Shown in pieces: positions 25,743-34,652 of a stretch of 64,000 nt of DNA. The notes under the pieces are model-generated. The model made no database searches, had not been told where the DNA came from, and saw only the letters and a list, made by a program, of their open reading frames with translations. Positions within the stretch are counted from its first letter, which is position 1; each line of letters opens with the position of its first letter. The DNA comes from Lutispora sp003527145 (GTDB taxonomy: Bacteria; Bacillota; Clostridia; Lutisporales; Lutisporaceae). Both the position numbers and the translations under genes were made by a program. The stretch is from NCBI GenBank assembly GCA_029983695.1, contig JASBZB010000024.1, positions 1-64,000 on the forward strand. Reading direction: 5' to 3'.

Positions 25743-26861
25743 ATGAAATGGGATAACATTTTTGATAAGAAACTATTAAAAAATATAGACGTTGGAATAA
25801 TAATTTCTATGATACTGCTTTTTGCAGGCGGAATCGTTGCCATAGCCAGTGCAACCGGAGTTACACATGGCGGATCCCTGAACCATATAAAGATTCAAAG
25901 CGTAGCTTTTATTTTAGGGATGATAGCCATCATCATAATACTTTTTTTTGATTATAATACCTTCGGGGACATGAGCAAATTAATTTATGCGGTAAGCATA
26001 ATACTTCTGGTCGCAGTATTAATATTCGGAAAAGAAGTAAAGGGGTCTAAAAGCTGGTTTGATTTAGGCCTTGTAAACTTTCAGCCTTCAGAAATTGTAA
26101 AAATCGGTTTTATATTATCCTTTGCCAAGCTTTTGGAAAAAAGAGAAGGAACTCTGGATACTATAAAGGGTATAATTCCGATAATACTATACATTGTCCC
26201 TATAATAGGCTTGATACTTCTTCAAAACGATTTTGGGACAGCTCTTGTATTTATTTTTTTTATTGCCTTTATGGTGTTTGCTGCAGGTATGAGCTATAAA
26301 TTCATATTAGGTACGGGAGTTTTAGCTGTGCTTAGCTTGCCTTTGCTTTGGTTTAAATTTTTCGGAGACTATCAAAAAAAGAGGATATTAGTTTTTTTTA
26401 ATCCGGAGCTGGATAAGCTGGGCAGCGGGTACCACGTCATCCAATCAAAAATAGCCATAGGCTCAGGTCAATTTACGGGAAAGGGCTTGTTTCGCGGCAC
26501 TCAAAACAATTTAGGCTTTATACCAGAGCGGCATACAGATTTTATATTCTCTGTTATAGGAGAAGAGCTTGGCCTTATAGGTTCTGTGATTATCATATTT
26601 CTATTTATGCTTCTGATCACGAGGTGCATATATATTGCCAGAATATCAAAGGATAGCTACGGTAAATATATTTGCATCGGTATTATGGCCATGCTTCTGT
26701 TCCATGTCCTGGAGAACATAGGCATGACAATCGGGATTATGCCTGTTACAGGCATTCCGCTTCCTTTTGTAAGCTATGGGGGGAGTTCCCTTTTAACAAA
26801 TATGATATCTGTAGGTCTGGTTTTAAATGTAGGAATGAGAAGGCAGGTTATCAGGTTTTAG
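25743..26861 (+). CDS. rodA: SEDS peptidoglycan glycosyltransferase RodA
   Basis: 372 residues, about 10 membrane helices. SEDS signatures are present: QPSEIVKIGFIL, LLQNDFGTALVF, ERHTDFIFSVIGEELG with the catalytic Asp, and IPLPFVSYGGSSLL near the end. The RodA/SEDS enzymes polymerise lipid II into glycan strands during elongation. No partner class B penicillin-binding protein lies next to it. The ATG follows AGAGGGA. The upstream region has a direct repeat of TGTGGTAAAAT at about 25680 and 25699. Confidence 0.9.
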   Translation: MKWDNIFDKKLLKNIDVGIIISMILLFAGGIVAIASATGVTHGGSLNHIKIQSVAFILGMIAIIIILFFDYNTFGDMSKLIYAVSIILLVAVLIFGKEVKGSKSWFDLGLVNFQPSEIVKIGFILSFAKLLEKREGTLDTIKGIIPIILYIVPIIGLILLQNDFGTALVFIFFIAFMVFAAGMSYKFILGTGVLAVLSLPLLWFKFFGDYQKKRILVFFNPELDKLGSGYHVIQSKIAIGSGQFTGKGLFRGTQNNLGFIPERHTDFIFSVIGEELGLIGSVIIIFLFMLLITRCIYIARISKDSYGKYICIGIMAMLLFHVLENIGMTIGIMPVTGIPLPFVSYGGSSLLTNMISVGLVLNVGMRRQVIRF

Positions 26862-26970
26862 AAACTTCATATATTTTCCTTCAATATTTTCTACTTACGG
26901 ACAAAAGTAGTATACTGTATTATTTGTGAGAAAAATGGCATATTTACGCTAAAAAGGTTGAATTTCAGTA

Positions 26971-26999
26971 TTGTACTTATCTTTCTATACTAATATACT
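26971..26999 (+). promoter_or_regulatory. Likely sigma-A promoter of the Na/Pi symporter gene
   Basis: TTGTAC at 26971-26976, 17 bases, TATACT at 26994-26999; start codon at 27033. Confidence 0.6.
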
Positions 27000-27032
27000 T
27001 ATGATGGTATATTTTTTGTTGGAGGTGTAATC

Positions 27033-28658
27033 TTGGGTTATAGTATGATACTCGGCTTATTTGCGGGCTTAGCCATATTTCTATACGGCATGAAGGTTAT
27101 GTCGGATGCTTTGCAGAAAGCCGCAGGCGACAGGATGAAAAAGCTGCTGGAGGTCCTTACCCGAAACAGATTTTTAGCTGTTTTAGTAGGTACGGCAATA
27201 ACTGCAATAATCCAAAGCAGCAGTGCAACTACAGTAATGGTAGTGGGTCTTGTCAACGCAGGCATAATGAACTTGAGCCAATCTGTAGGTGTTATAATGG
27301 GAGCTAACATAGGTACTACCATGACAGCTCAATTAATCGCCTTTAAGTTCAGCAATATTATTCCTTATGCTTTGATAGCAGGAACAGCCTTGGTGCTGTT
27401 TGCAAAGAAGAAATCCAACAGGCAGCTTGGAGAGCTTCTTCTTGGTTTTGGCTTGCTTTTCTTAGGAATGAATTCTATGAGTGACGCTATGAAGCCTCTA
27501 AAAGACATTCCTCAGTTTACACAGTTCATGGTTGATTTGCAGCACAACCCTTTATTGGGAGTTCTTGCAGGCTTTATATTGACGGCTGTAATTCAAAGCA
27601 GCAGTGCTACTATAGGTATTCTTCAGGCACTGGCTCTGCAGGGACTTGTTCCTATAGAAGCCGCATTGCCTATTTTGTTTGGAGACAATATAGGAACCTG
27701 CGTTACTGCATTATTAGCCAGTATAGGAGCAAACTTCACTGCTAAGAGGGCAGCCATGATGCATCTTATATTCAATATAGTAGGTACAATAATATTCCTG
27801 CTGATACTCGGACCGATGGCACAATTGGTCAAGATGACCTCCTTAAGTGAGGTAAGGCAGATAGCTAATGCACATACATTCTTCAATCTGGTAAATACAG
27901 CAATACAACTGCCCTTTGCAGGCTTCCTGGTAGCCTTTGTTACTAAGCTTATACCCGGTAAAGAAGCCGAGGATCCTACCAAACTTGTATATCTGGATAA
28001 GAGAATACTCGAAACCCCCTCTGTCGCCGTTGTGCAGATAGTGAAGGAAATAATCAGAATGGCTGAAATAGCAAGATCAAATGTTAGAAAATCCATAGAT
28101 GCCATATTGACCGAGGATGAGAAGCTTATAGCAGAGGTTTATTCCAATGAGAAAGCCATAAACGCGCTGGAGAAAAAAATTACAGAATATCTGCTTGCTG
28201 TTTCTAGTACAGCCATAAGCTCTGAGCAATCAAACCGTGTTGCGGCGCTGTTCAATACTGTTCATGATGCTGAGAGGATCGGGGATCACGCGGAGAATCT
28301 GGTTGAGCTTGCCCAGTTTAAGATTGACAATAAGATTGTTTTTTCAAGCACTGCTATTGAAGAACTGAAGGAAATATACGGCGTTGTGGACAAAGCTATA
28401 GAAACTTCCTTAACAGCTTTAGAAAATGAGGATAAGGAAAAGGTTAAAGAAGTAAATGAATATGAGGAACGGGTCGATGAGTTGAGGGACGGACTGAGAG
28501 AAAGCCACATAAGACGTCTGAATAATAGCGAATGCAATATAAATGCAGGGGTAATATTTTTGGATATTGTAACAAATCTTGAAAGAATAAGTGACCACAG
28601 CGTAAACATTGCAGGTATTGTAAGCCCTGCTTCCGTAATTCATAAGACTAAGATATAA
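27033..28658 (+). CDS. Na+/phosphate cotransporter with C-terminal PhoU-like domain
   Basis: 541 residues. The membrane part (about 1-310) holds the inverted duplication typical of the Na/Pi cotransporter family: AIIQSSSATTVMVVG and AVIQSSSATIGILQ, each followed by a GANIGTT or GDNIGTC motif. Residues about 335-535 form a PhoU-like helical domain with ERIGDHAENL and ERISDHSVNI, which bind metal in PhoU proteins. It would import phosphate with sodium and sense or regulate flux through the PhoU part. A TTG start is used; GGAGGTG lies six bases upstream. Confidence 0.9.
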   Translation: MGYSMILGLFAGLAIFLYGMKVMSDALQKAAGDRMKKLLEVLTRNRFLAVLVGTAITAIIQSSSATTVMVVGLVNAGIMNLSQSVGVIMGANIGTTMTAQLIAFKFSNIIPYALIAGTALVLFAKKKSNRQLGELLLGFGLLFLGMNSMSDAMKPLKDIPQFTQFMVDLQHNPLLGVLAGFILTAVIQSSSATIGILQALALQGLVPIEAALPILFGDNIGTCVTALLASIGANFTAKRAAMMHLIFNIVGTIIFLLILGPMAQLVKMTSLSEVRQIANAHTFFNLVNTAIQLPFAGFLVAFVTKLIPGKEAEDPTKLVYLDKRILETPSVAVVQIVKEIIRMAEIARSNVRKSIDAILTEDEKLIAEVYSNEKAINALEKKITEYLLAVSSTAISSEQSNRVAALFNTVHDAERIGDHAENLVELAQFKIDNKIVFSSTAIEELKEIYGVVDKAIETSLTALENEDKEKVKEVNEYEERVDELRDGLRESHIRRLNNSECNINAGVIFLDIVTNLERISDHSVNIAGIVSPASVIHKTKI

Positions 28659-28885
28659 AGGCCATTCGGGAACCAGTGTCATAAAGAGCCAAGTTTGCTC
28701 ACAAGTGATGCGGGGGCCTGTTTTTTTGCAGGGGATTTTAAGCATTTTTGCCTGCTTGGCACTGATTTTTCATAATAATGTATTATTTCCCGGGAAATAT
28801 TGTCGATATTTATATAAGGTGTTTATTATTGATGTCGTTAAATGTATAATATAATTGATGTTAGTAAGATATGGGAGGAATGATT

Positions 28886-30484
28886 ATGACAGGTCTTTGG
28901 TTGGGCTATATATTGTTCAGCATAATACTGGGTGTTTTTGCAATCATTATGAGAGATAATATAATCTTATTGTCAGTATTTGTGGCCGCACTGGTAGCTA
29001 TGAAAATAATTTTCATATATGTTATCAGCAGCGGAGCAAAGCGCATGCATGACAACCTGGGTAAAATCGTTAGCGGTCAGCTTAATATAAACATAAAAAA
29101 GTCCAATATAAAGGTCATCAATAGAATCGGAGATAAGTTTAATGAATACCTGGACAAGATAAGAAATCTGACAGGCCAGTATGTGAATTTATCGGAAAAG
29201 ACTACTAAGGAATCTCAAACTATGAAAAGCCAGGCAGAGAGCTTGAGAGTCACATCCGGAGAGATAGCTTCCACAGTGCAGAATATATCTGAAGCAGTCA
29301 ACAATCAAGCGCAGTCAACAGTCAGCGTCAAGGAAAGCATAGAAACCTTTTCCTATGGCGTGAACGATATTTATGAAAATGCCAAGGCATCCCTGAATGC
29401 GGCTAAGAATTCCAAAACAGTAGTCGATGAAAGCTTTGAGACTTTTAGAGAAGCTTTCAAAAAAATAGAAGAGGTAAAAGAATATAACGATAAAGTATTA
29501 AAAGATATAACGGAGCTTAATGATTCGATACGGCAGGTAAGTATAATAACCGAAGCGGTAGAAGCCATAGCATCTCAGACTCACCTCTTGGCCCTGAACG
29601 CATCCATAGAGGCTGCAAGGGCAGGGGAGGCCGGGAGAGGTTTTGCAGTAGTTGCGGGAGAGGTGAGCAAGCTGGCGGATGACTCCTCAGGTTCTGCCAA
29701 GAAGATAAAGACCCTCATCGAAAGCATAATAAAAGAAATTGAAGGGCTGTCGTCGAGTATAAGGGTTGAAACTGAGGTTGTAGAGAATAATGTAGCCTAT
29801 GCGGTAAAGGCTTTAAAGAAATCTGAAGATATAAACAAGGCTGTTGAAAAAAATATGGATGCCGCAGAGGCTATAGTAAACCTTACTGAAGGGCAGAAAG
29901 CAAAAATAAATGAGATAACCTATGCTGTTGAGGTAATAAATGATGCCACTCAGCAAAATGCGGCAGTGGTTGAGGAAATAACGGCCTCCACACAGGAGCA
30001 GCTTTCGATAATAGAAACCATGTATGATTCCATAGTAAATCTTAGTGATGCCATCGAGTACAGCAATAATATAATAGGAAACTTTATGAAGGGCTTTGTG
30101 ATTACCGATGCGATGAAAGCTAAAGTGGAGACCGTAAAGAAAATGCTCATTGAGACCAGCAAAATTGACAGGCTCCTGCATATGGATGAAGATAAAGGAA
30201 ATGAGCTTTTAGCCGGCAGGGGAAAGGAACTGGACTATGTCGAATTAGTGGCATTGGTGGATAAAAACGGTGTCATTAAATTTGCCAGCCCGGTAGTTCC
30301 GAAAGAGCAAAGAGACTGCAGCGCCAGAGCATTCTTCCAAAGAGCCATGGCCGGAGAAACATATGTGAGCAAGGAGTACATATCAGTACTTACCAATCAC
30401 TATAATATTACTATATCTATTCCGCTATACGAGGAAGGAACGGTTCAGGGAGTGCTTCTGGCAGATATTAACCTGAACGAATAA
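28886..30484 (+). CDS. Chemoreceptor-like protein with a C-terminal Cache-like domain
   Basis: 532 residues. Two closely spaced membrane helices at about 4-20 and 27-48 with almost no extracellular loop, then a methyl-accepting signalling domain with the tip HLLALNASIEAARAGEAGRG. Unlike ordinary receptors it continues with a domain of about 110 residues at the C-terminus. There YVELVALVDKNGVIKFASP, CSARAFFQRAMAGETYVS and GVLLADINLNE follow the Cache/PDC pattern. The sensor should therefore lie in the cytoplasm. The ATG at 28886 is chosen because GGGAGG lies seven bases upstream; an ATG at 28871 overlaps that site. Confidence 0.85.
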   Translation: MTGLWLGYILFSIILGVFAIIMRDNIILLSVFVAALVAMKIIFIYVISSGAKRMHDNLGKIVSGQLNINIKKSNIKVINRIGDKFNEYLDKIRNLTGQYVNLSEKTTKESQTMKSQAESLRVTSGEIASTVQNISEAVNNQAQSTVSVKESIETFSYGVNDIYENAKASLNAAKNSKTVVDESFETFREAFKKIEEVKEYNDKVLKDITELNDSIRQVSIITEAVEAIASQTHLLALNASIEAARAGEAGRGFAVVAGEVSKLADDSSGSAKKIKTLIESIIKEIEGLSSSIRVETEVVENNVAYAVKALKKSEDINKAVEKNMDAAEAIVNLTEGQKAKINEITYAVEVINDATQQNAAVVEEITASTQEQLSIIETMYDSIVNLSDAIEYSNNIIGNFMKGFVITDAMKAKVETVKKMLIETSKIDRLLHMDEDKGNELLAGRGKELDYVELVALVDKNGVIKFASPVVPKEQRDCSARAFFQRAMAGETYVSKEYISVLTNHYNITISIPLYEEGTVQGVLLADINLNE

Positions 30485-30501
30485 ATTGGTGAACGGGTTT
30501 T

Positions 30502-30735
30502 AGAACTCAGGATTCAGAGCTCAGAACTCAGGGGCTAGGGTAGTCCTCTGGAGTTTAGGAATACGGGGAACACGGATTGGCACGGATTTTTTCACGGATT
30601 AACACGGCAGATTATTTTTTCTTTGGATAAAAATATTCTTCCGTGTTTTTTTGTGAAATTTCCGTGTCTTTCCGTGGTTTCCGTTCCTCCATTTTCCTAC
30701 TTTTCTCCGTGCAAATCTGTGTTCATCGTTCTCCA
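30502..30735. repeat. Composite dispersed repeat cluster with both arms
   Basis: Starts with a CTCAG-rich run (AACTCAGGATTCAGAGCTC, then AACTCAGG) and GGGGCTAGGG. It is followed by an inverted pair: GGAACACGGATTGGCACGG and CACGGATTAACACGG on the left, then TTCCGTGTTTTTTTGTG and CCGTGTCTTTCCGTGG on the right. It fills most of the 344-base gap before the NAGPA gene. It is the most complete copy of the family in this window. Confidence 0.75.
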
Positions 30736-30828
30736 TATTTCGTTTTTTTGTAACAAACACGAAATATAATACGTCCAACTTTAATGGTACAATAGAATAG
30801 AATCATTGAAGCACAGGAGGTAATTTAT

Positions 30829-33306
30829 ATGAAGAAAGGATTTACAGCAAAGAAGGCTCTGTGTTTGCTTCTGGCATTTACCCTGCTTTTTTCCACAATG
30901 CTTTATGCGGATGGGGAAGGGGCCTACTCGGAAAGCAGCCAGCAGATAGGGCCGGGCACTCATTACAAGAGGGCTGCCTGGGTGACTCCAAAGGGTATAT
31001 TCAGCATCAATATGGTTGAAACCCTGATAGGGACTGAATATATAAAAATTGAGGCTTCAGACAGCGGCAAAGCCGTAGGTACTGAAACCGTATCAAAGCA
31101 GGCCCAGAAAAAATACAGCGATGATACCAGAGTCTTAGGGGCTGTAAATGGTGACTTTTTTTACACCAATGAGCTTAGAGGCTTGACTTCGGGGACCAGT
31201 ATCATTGATGGAGAAATAAAAACCGCTTTATCGGAAAGCACGATCTTTGGAGTCAGTGACCAGGGCAATTGCTTTATAGATCTGTTGATGATGGAAGGGT
31301 CGGTCCAGGTCAAAGATGTCAGCTATTCTATAGCAGGAGTGAACAGGGTAAGATGGGATAACCAGCTTATATTATACACATCGGCTTTCGCAGGTCTTAC
31401 CAACACGAAAGGCAATGGAACGGAAGTCGTGGTCAAGGGGATTGAGCTTCCTATCAAAGGCAATCAAGAATACAAGGGCTATGTACATACAATATATAAG
31501 GATGTAAAGGATGCTCAGATCCCGGAAGACGGAATCGTACTGTCAGGACAAGGCATGGCCGCTGATTTTCTTAATTCACTGGAGGAAGGCGATGAAGTAA
31601 GCTTCAGTGTAAACTTCAGCAGGAATAATATAAAATATGCGGTATCCGGCAATACGCAACTTTTAAAAGGCGGCCAGCTGTCAGAAGAGATAGCCAAGGC
31701 AAGCGATGCAAAGGTAAGACATCCCAGGACTGCCATAGCCATCAAAGGCGGTTCGGTGGTCATGGTGACGGTGGACGGAAGACAGAAAAACTTCAGCGAT
31801 GGGATGACTCTTTATGAGTTCGCTGAATATTTGTCCAGCCAAGGCATGGAAAATGCAATAAATCTGGATGGCGGCGGCTCTACATCTATGGTAGTGAGAA
31901 CTCAAGGCCGTTTTGAACCGGCTTTGGTGAATTCACCCTCAGACGGAAGAGAGAGAAGCATTTCCAATTCCATACAGATACTGTCCTATGCACCTAAATC
32001 AAAGCCGATGCATGTAAGATTTAATCAGGATACTCTGAAAATATACAAAAACAGTACCTTTACACCAAGCGCATATGCTCTTGACCAGTATCTCAACAGG
32101 GTGGATATTCAAGCCGACGCTATAAAATACACCCTGAGCAAGGGCATAGGCAAGATAAATGAAGATGGCATGTTTACAGCGGCTTCAAAAGCAGGAAAGG
32201 GCTTTATAGAGGGCTCTTCGGGAGGCACAAAGAGCAGGATAGAAGTGCAGGTATATGATAAGGCTGCTTCCCTTAAGATAACAAATGACTATGTCAGCCT
32301 GGACCCGGGGCAGAAGGTTCAGCTGGAGGTGGAGGCTTATGATGAGAACGGACAGCAAATCGTGATAAGCCCTTCTGCGGTGAAATGGTCTGTCAGCGGT
32401 GAGATAGGAACAGTCGATAAGGCTGGAGTATTTACCGCAGGCCAGAATAAAAAAGAAGGAAAGATAATCGGTAAACTGGATAAGGTAGCGGCGGATGTCC
32501 AGGCACGGGTAGGAAATACGCCTGTAGTACTGGAAAGCTTTGAAAAGACAGATAATATCGAGATAAGCAGTATAAGAGCTGAAGCATCCGGAAAGACCAC
32601 CGCCGATAAGGAACCTGTAAAGCAGGGCAAAGCAGCCTTAAAGCTGGCATATAATATGGCAGTTGGGCAAACCGGCACTGCTGCGGCCTATGTTAACCTG
32701 AAGACACCTGTGAAAGCCCCGGGCAAGCCATTGGAGATAGGCTTGTGGGCTTATGGAGATGGCGGTGCACACTGGCTCAGAGGTGTTTATACGAACAGCG
32801 CGGGCGAGAAAAAGCTTGTAAACTTTACGAACCAGGGCGGCTTAAACTGGAAGGGATGGAAGTATGTATATGCTGAAATTCCAAAGGATGAGAAATTCCC
32901 AATTGCATTTGAGCAGATATATATAGCAGAGCCTCTGGAGGAGAACAAGACGGAGGGCGCAGTTTATTTCGATAACTTGATCGCACTATATGAACCGGGA
33001 CCGGATATCTACAATCCTGAAGCTTTGGAATTGAATCCTGCAGCCGGTGCGAAGCTTGAGGCTCAGCCTTCGGAGATCAATATAAAGGTAAAGGATAAAG
33101 GTGAGGGCATCGATCCTAAATCTATAAGATTCCTGCTCAATAACGTCCAGGTAAAAGCAGTGTATAATCCGGAAACAGGGATGATCACTCATACAATAGA
33201 TTACAAGCTTTACAAAGGAGAGCATAATATAAGGCTGTTCCTCAAGGATAAAGCCGGAAACCCCATAAATCCGGAATTGAAATATACATTCACAATAGAA
33301 CAATAA
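30829..33306 (+). CDS. Secreted phosphodiester glycosidase (NAGPA domain) with Ig-like modules
   Basis: 825 residues with a signal peptide (residues 1-27, cut near MLYA). The NAGPA domain spans about 90-390, with GAVNGDFFYTNE, RHPRTAIAIKGG and AINLDGGGSTSMVV conserved. In this family the enzyme hydrolyses GlcNAc-phosphodiesters, and bacterial members are linked to cell-wall polymers and exopolysaccharide. It is followed by two bacterial Ig-like (BIG2-type) modules at about 395-480 and 480-565, a carbohydrate-binding-like region at about 570-725 and a last Ig-like module to the end. There is no membrane anchor or SLH domain, so it is probably released. It follows CAGGAGG. Confidence 0.85.
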   Translation: MKKGFTAKKALCLLLAFTLLFSTMLYADGEGAYSESSQQIGPGTHYKRAAWVTPKGIFSINMVETLIGTEYIKIEASDSGKAVGTETVSKQAQKKYSDDTRVLGAVNGDFFYTNELRGLTSGTSIIDGEIKTALSESTIFGVSDQGNCFIDLLMMEGSVQVKDVSYSIAGVNRVRWDNQLILYTSAFAGLTNTKGNGTEVVVKGIELPIKGNQEYKGYVHTIYKDVKDAQIPEDGIVLSGQGMAADFLNSLEEGDEVSFSVNFSRNNIKYAVSGNTQLLKGGQLSEEIAKASDAKVRHPRTAIAIKGGSVVMVTVDGRQKNFSDGMTLYEFAEYLSSQGMENAINLDGGGSTSMVVRTQGRFEPALVNSPSDGRERSISNSIQILSYAPKSKPMHVRFNQDTLKIYKNSTFTPSAYALDQYLNRVDIQADAIKYTLSKGIGKINEDGMFTAASKAGKGFIEGSSGGTKSRIEVQVYDKAASLKITNDYVSLDPGQKVQLEVEAYDENGQQIVISPSAVKWSVSGEIGTVDKAGVFTAGQNKKEGKIIGKLDKVAADVQARVGNTPVVLESFEKTDNIEISSIRAEASGKTTADKEPVKQGKAALKLAYNMAVGQTGTAAAYVNLKTPVKAPGKPLEIGLWAYGDGGAHWLRGVYTNSAGEKKLVNFTNQGGLNWKGWKYVYAEIPKDEKFPIAFEQIYIAEPLEENKTEGAVYFDNLIALYEPGPDIYNPEALELNPAAGAKLEAQPSEINIKVKDKGEGIDPKSIRFLLNNVQVKAVYNPETGMITHTIDYKLYKGEHNIRLFLKDKAGNPINPELKYTFTIEQ

Positions 33307-33310
33307 TGTT

Positions 33311-33347
33311 AAAAAAGAAGTTAACAAATAAAGTTAACTTCTTTTTT
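33311..33347. terminator. Bidirectional terminator of the NAGPA gene
   Basis: AAAAAAGAAGTTAAC (33311-33325) and GTTAACTTCTTTTTT (33333-33347) form a perfect 15-bp stem with A- and T-runs on either side. The truncated dipeptidase frame on minus runs into it. Confidence 0.88.
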
Positions 33348-33590
33348 GATGATACTATTGACGGGATGCGGCATTGCAGCAAATTCTTCTGACATGGATT
33401 TTATAATTTGTTCTGTTCTTTCTTTCGGATTATTAAGATGCTCAGGATCGGTCCAGATCACCCATATGGCTCCTTTAACCCCTGACTTTAGAAAATTTTT
33501 ATAATGGTATTTTCTAAAAACGTCTTTTTCTCCCTTTAACCTCTTTAAGTTTATATCAGATAATATGTCTGAATGTCCATTAAATATCAT
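33321..33590 (-). pseudogene. Truncated membrane dipeptidase (peptidase M19), N-terminal remnant
   Basis: 89 residues compared with about 310 in the M19 family. The start IFNGHSDILSDI matches the DGHNDTL metal-binding motif of renal-dipeptidase-like enzymes, and FLKSGVKGAIWVIW matches the following strand. The last residues KKEVNFIC are encoded by the NAGPA terminator hairpin, so the gene was cut by a deletion that joined it to that terminator. It lies 43 bases after the DUF819 remnant on the same strand, as expected for an operon. It cannot be active. Confidence 0.75.
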
Positions 33591-33633
33591 TATCAGTATT
33601 TACTCCTAAAGTTACATCTGTTCGTAAAATGTT

Positions 33634-33960
33634 TTAAATCAGAATATTACCAACTATAATACCGAAATAATTGCCGATAATATATCCAAACACTGCAACC
33701 AATATTGATGGACCTACTAAAGGTGTCCAACTTTTAGCACTTGCCATGGCGGGAGCGGTTGCCGGGCCTCCTACATTAGCGTTGGAAGCAATGATTGCTT
33801 CCTCTAAACTGAATTTGCAGATTTTAGCTCCAAGAAGTGTTGCCAGCAAGTTTATAAGCACCATAATTTTTTTCATGTTGCAATTGAAAAGAAGCATTGG
33901 AATTGCTAAAGGAATAATATGAAGGTTGGATAAAATTAGAGCTCCTGCGATGTTGAACAT
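33634..33960 (-). pseudogene. Truncated DUF819-family membrane protein, C-terminal remnant
   Basis: About 105 residues survive of a protein normally near 380. LINLLATLLGAKICKFSLEEA, ASNANVGGPATAPAMASAK and VFGYIIGNYFGIIVGN are the conserved C-terminal segments of DUF819 integral membrane proteins. The frame continues upstream to 34143, but those codons are the complement of the cupin remnant and have no DUF819 character, so the break is near 33950. It was probably the permease partner of the dipeptidase. Confidence 0.7.
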
Positions 33961-34351
33961 AGTCAATGCAGTTGATGTAACAATGGGATATTTTTTTGAT
34001 GAAGAAAAAGAGGTCTCCACTCTAATAAGAAAAGATGAAAGGCGAACATTGGTAACCAATGATAGGTCAAGGATATATGAGTTCTTAACTCCCACATACA
34101 ACAAAAAAATCGAATTTATTTTAATCAGGCTCAACGGATGCACTCATAAGGCTGAAGAAGCGATTTCTCATGATGGCGAAGAATGCGGATATGTGATAAA
34201 GGGAAATATGGTTGTAATCATTGCAGGCAAAAGGCATATTTTGCACGAAGGGGACAGCATATATTTTGACAGCTCTAAAGCTCATGTTTATGAAAACTAT
34301 GATGATGATGAATGTATCTCCATATGGGCTATGACGCCGCCTAGCTGGTAG
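33950..34351 (+). pseudogene. Truncated XRE-cupin type regulator, C-terminal remnant
   Basis: About 133 residues. The first residues LNIVNAVDVTMGYFFDEEK look like the end of an XRE helix-turn-helix domain and linker. The rest is a cupin fold with ECGYVIKGNMVVIIAGK and ILHEGDSIYFDSSKAHVYEN. The DNA-binding part is missing: just upstream the sequence belongs to the DUF819 remnant on the other strand. It may still be translated (an in-frame TTG at 33926 and an ATG at 33950 exist), but it would lack DNA binding. It could alternatively be a stand-alone cupin, but the linker argues against that. Confidence 0.65.
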
Positions 34352-34396
34352 TTATACCGCGATCAATGACGCAGGGCATAAAAGTATGTCAATTTA

Positions 34397-34441
34397 AATA
34401 ATCGTATGTGCAGTTCGCATTTACTTGCACATACGATTATT
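34397..34441 (+). terminator. Strong hairpin after the cupin remnant
   Basis: 16-bp stem AATAATCGTATGTGCA / TGCACATACGATTATT with a 13-base loop, followed by CTCTATA rather than a clean T-run. Confidence 0.6.
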
Positions 34442-34443
34442 CT

Positions 34444-34471
34444 CTATATAAGTTGCAATAAATACGTTACA
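34444..34471. repeat. 28-base sequence repeated at 62501
   Basis: CTATATAAGTTGCAATAAAT followed by ACGTTACA; the copy at 62501-62528 differs at two positions. Both are in gene-free AT-rich stretches. Confidence 0.6.
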
Positions 34472-34615
34472 TAGCTTTTATCATTTAATATAAGCTTACT
34501 GATGTAAAATAATTAATGCGTTATATATAGTCATAATAGCGCCTAATGAATTTAGCTTCCGTATCAATTTGTATCCCTCATTTTCGTTGACCCTGGACTC
34601 GTGACCCTTATACTA

Positions 34616-34643
34616 GGGGCTAGAAGCCAGCGGCTAGAGGCTA
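34616..34643. repeat. CTAG/AAGCC-type dispersed repeat fragment
   Basis: GGGGCTAGAAGCCAGCGGCT followed by AGAGGCTA, an imperfectly palindromic run. It is related to runs at 46145-46178 and 58833-58852. It occupies the end of a 301-base gap whose remaining bases (34472-34615) show nothing recognisable. Confidence 0.6.
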
Positions 34644-34652
34644 AAAAGGAAA

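Noticed and set aside
33926..34351. Intact small cupin gene of 141 residues.
   Set aside because: Its first residues resemble the end of a helix-turn-helix domain and linker, and the sequence immediately upstream belongs to another broken gene on the opposite strand.
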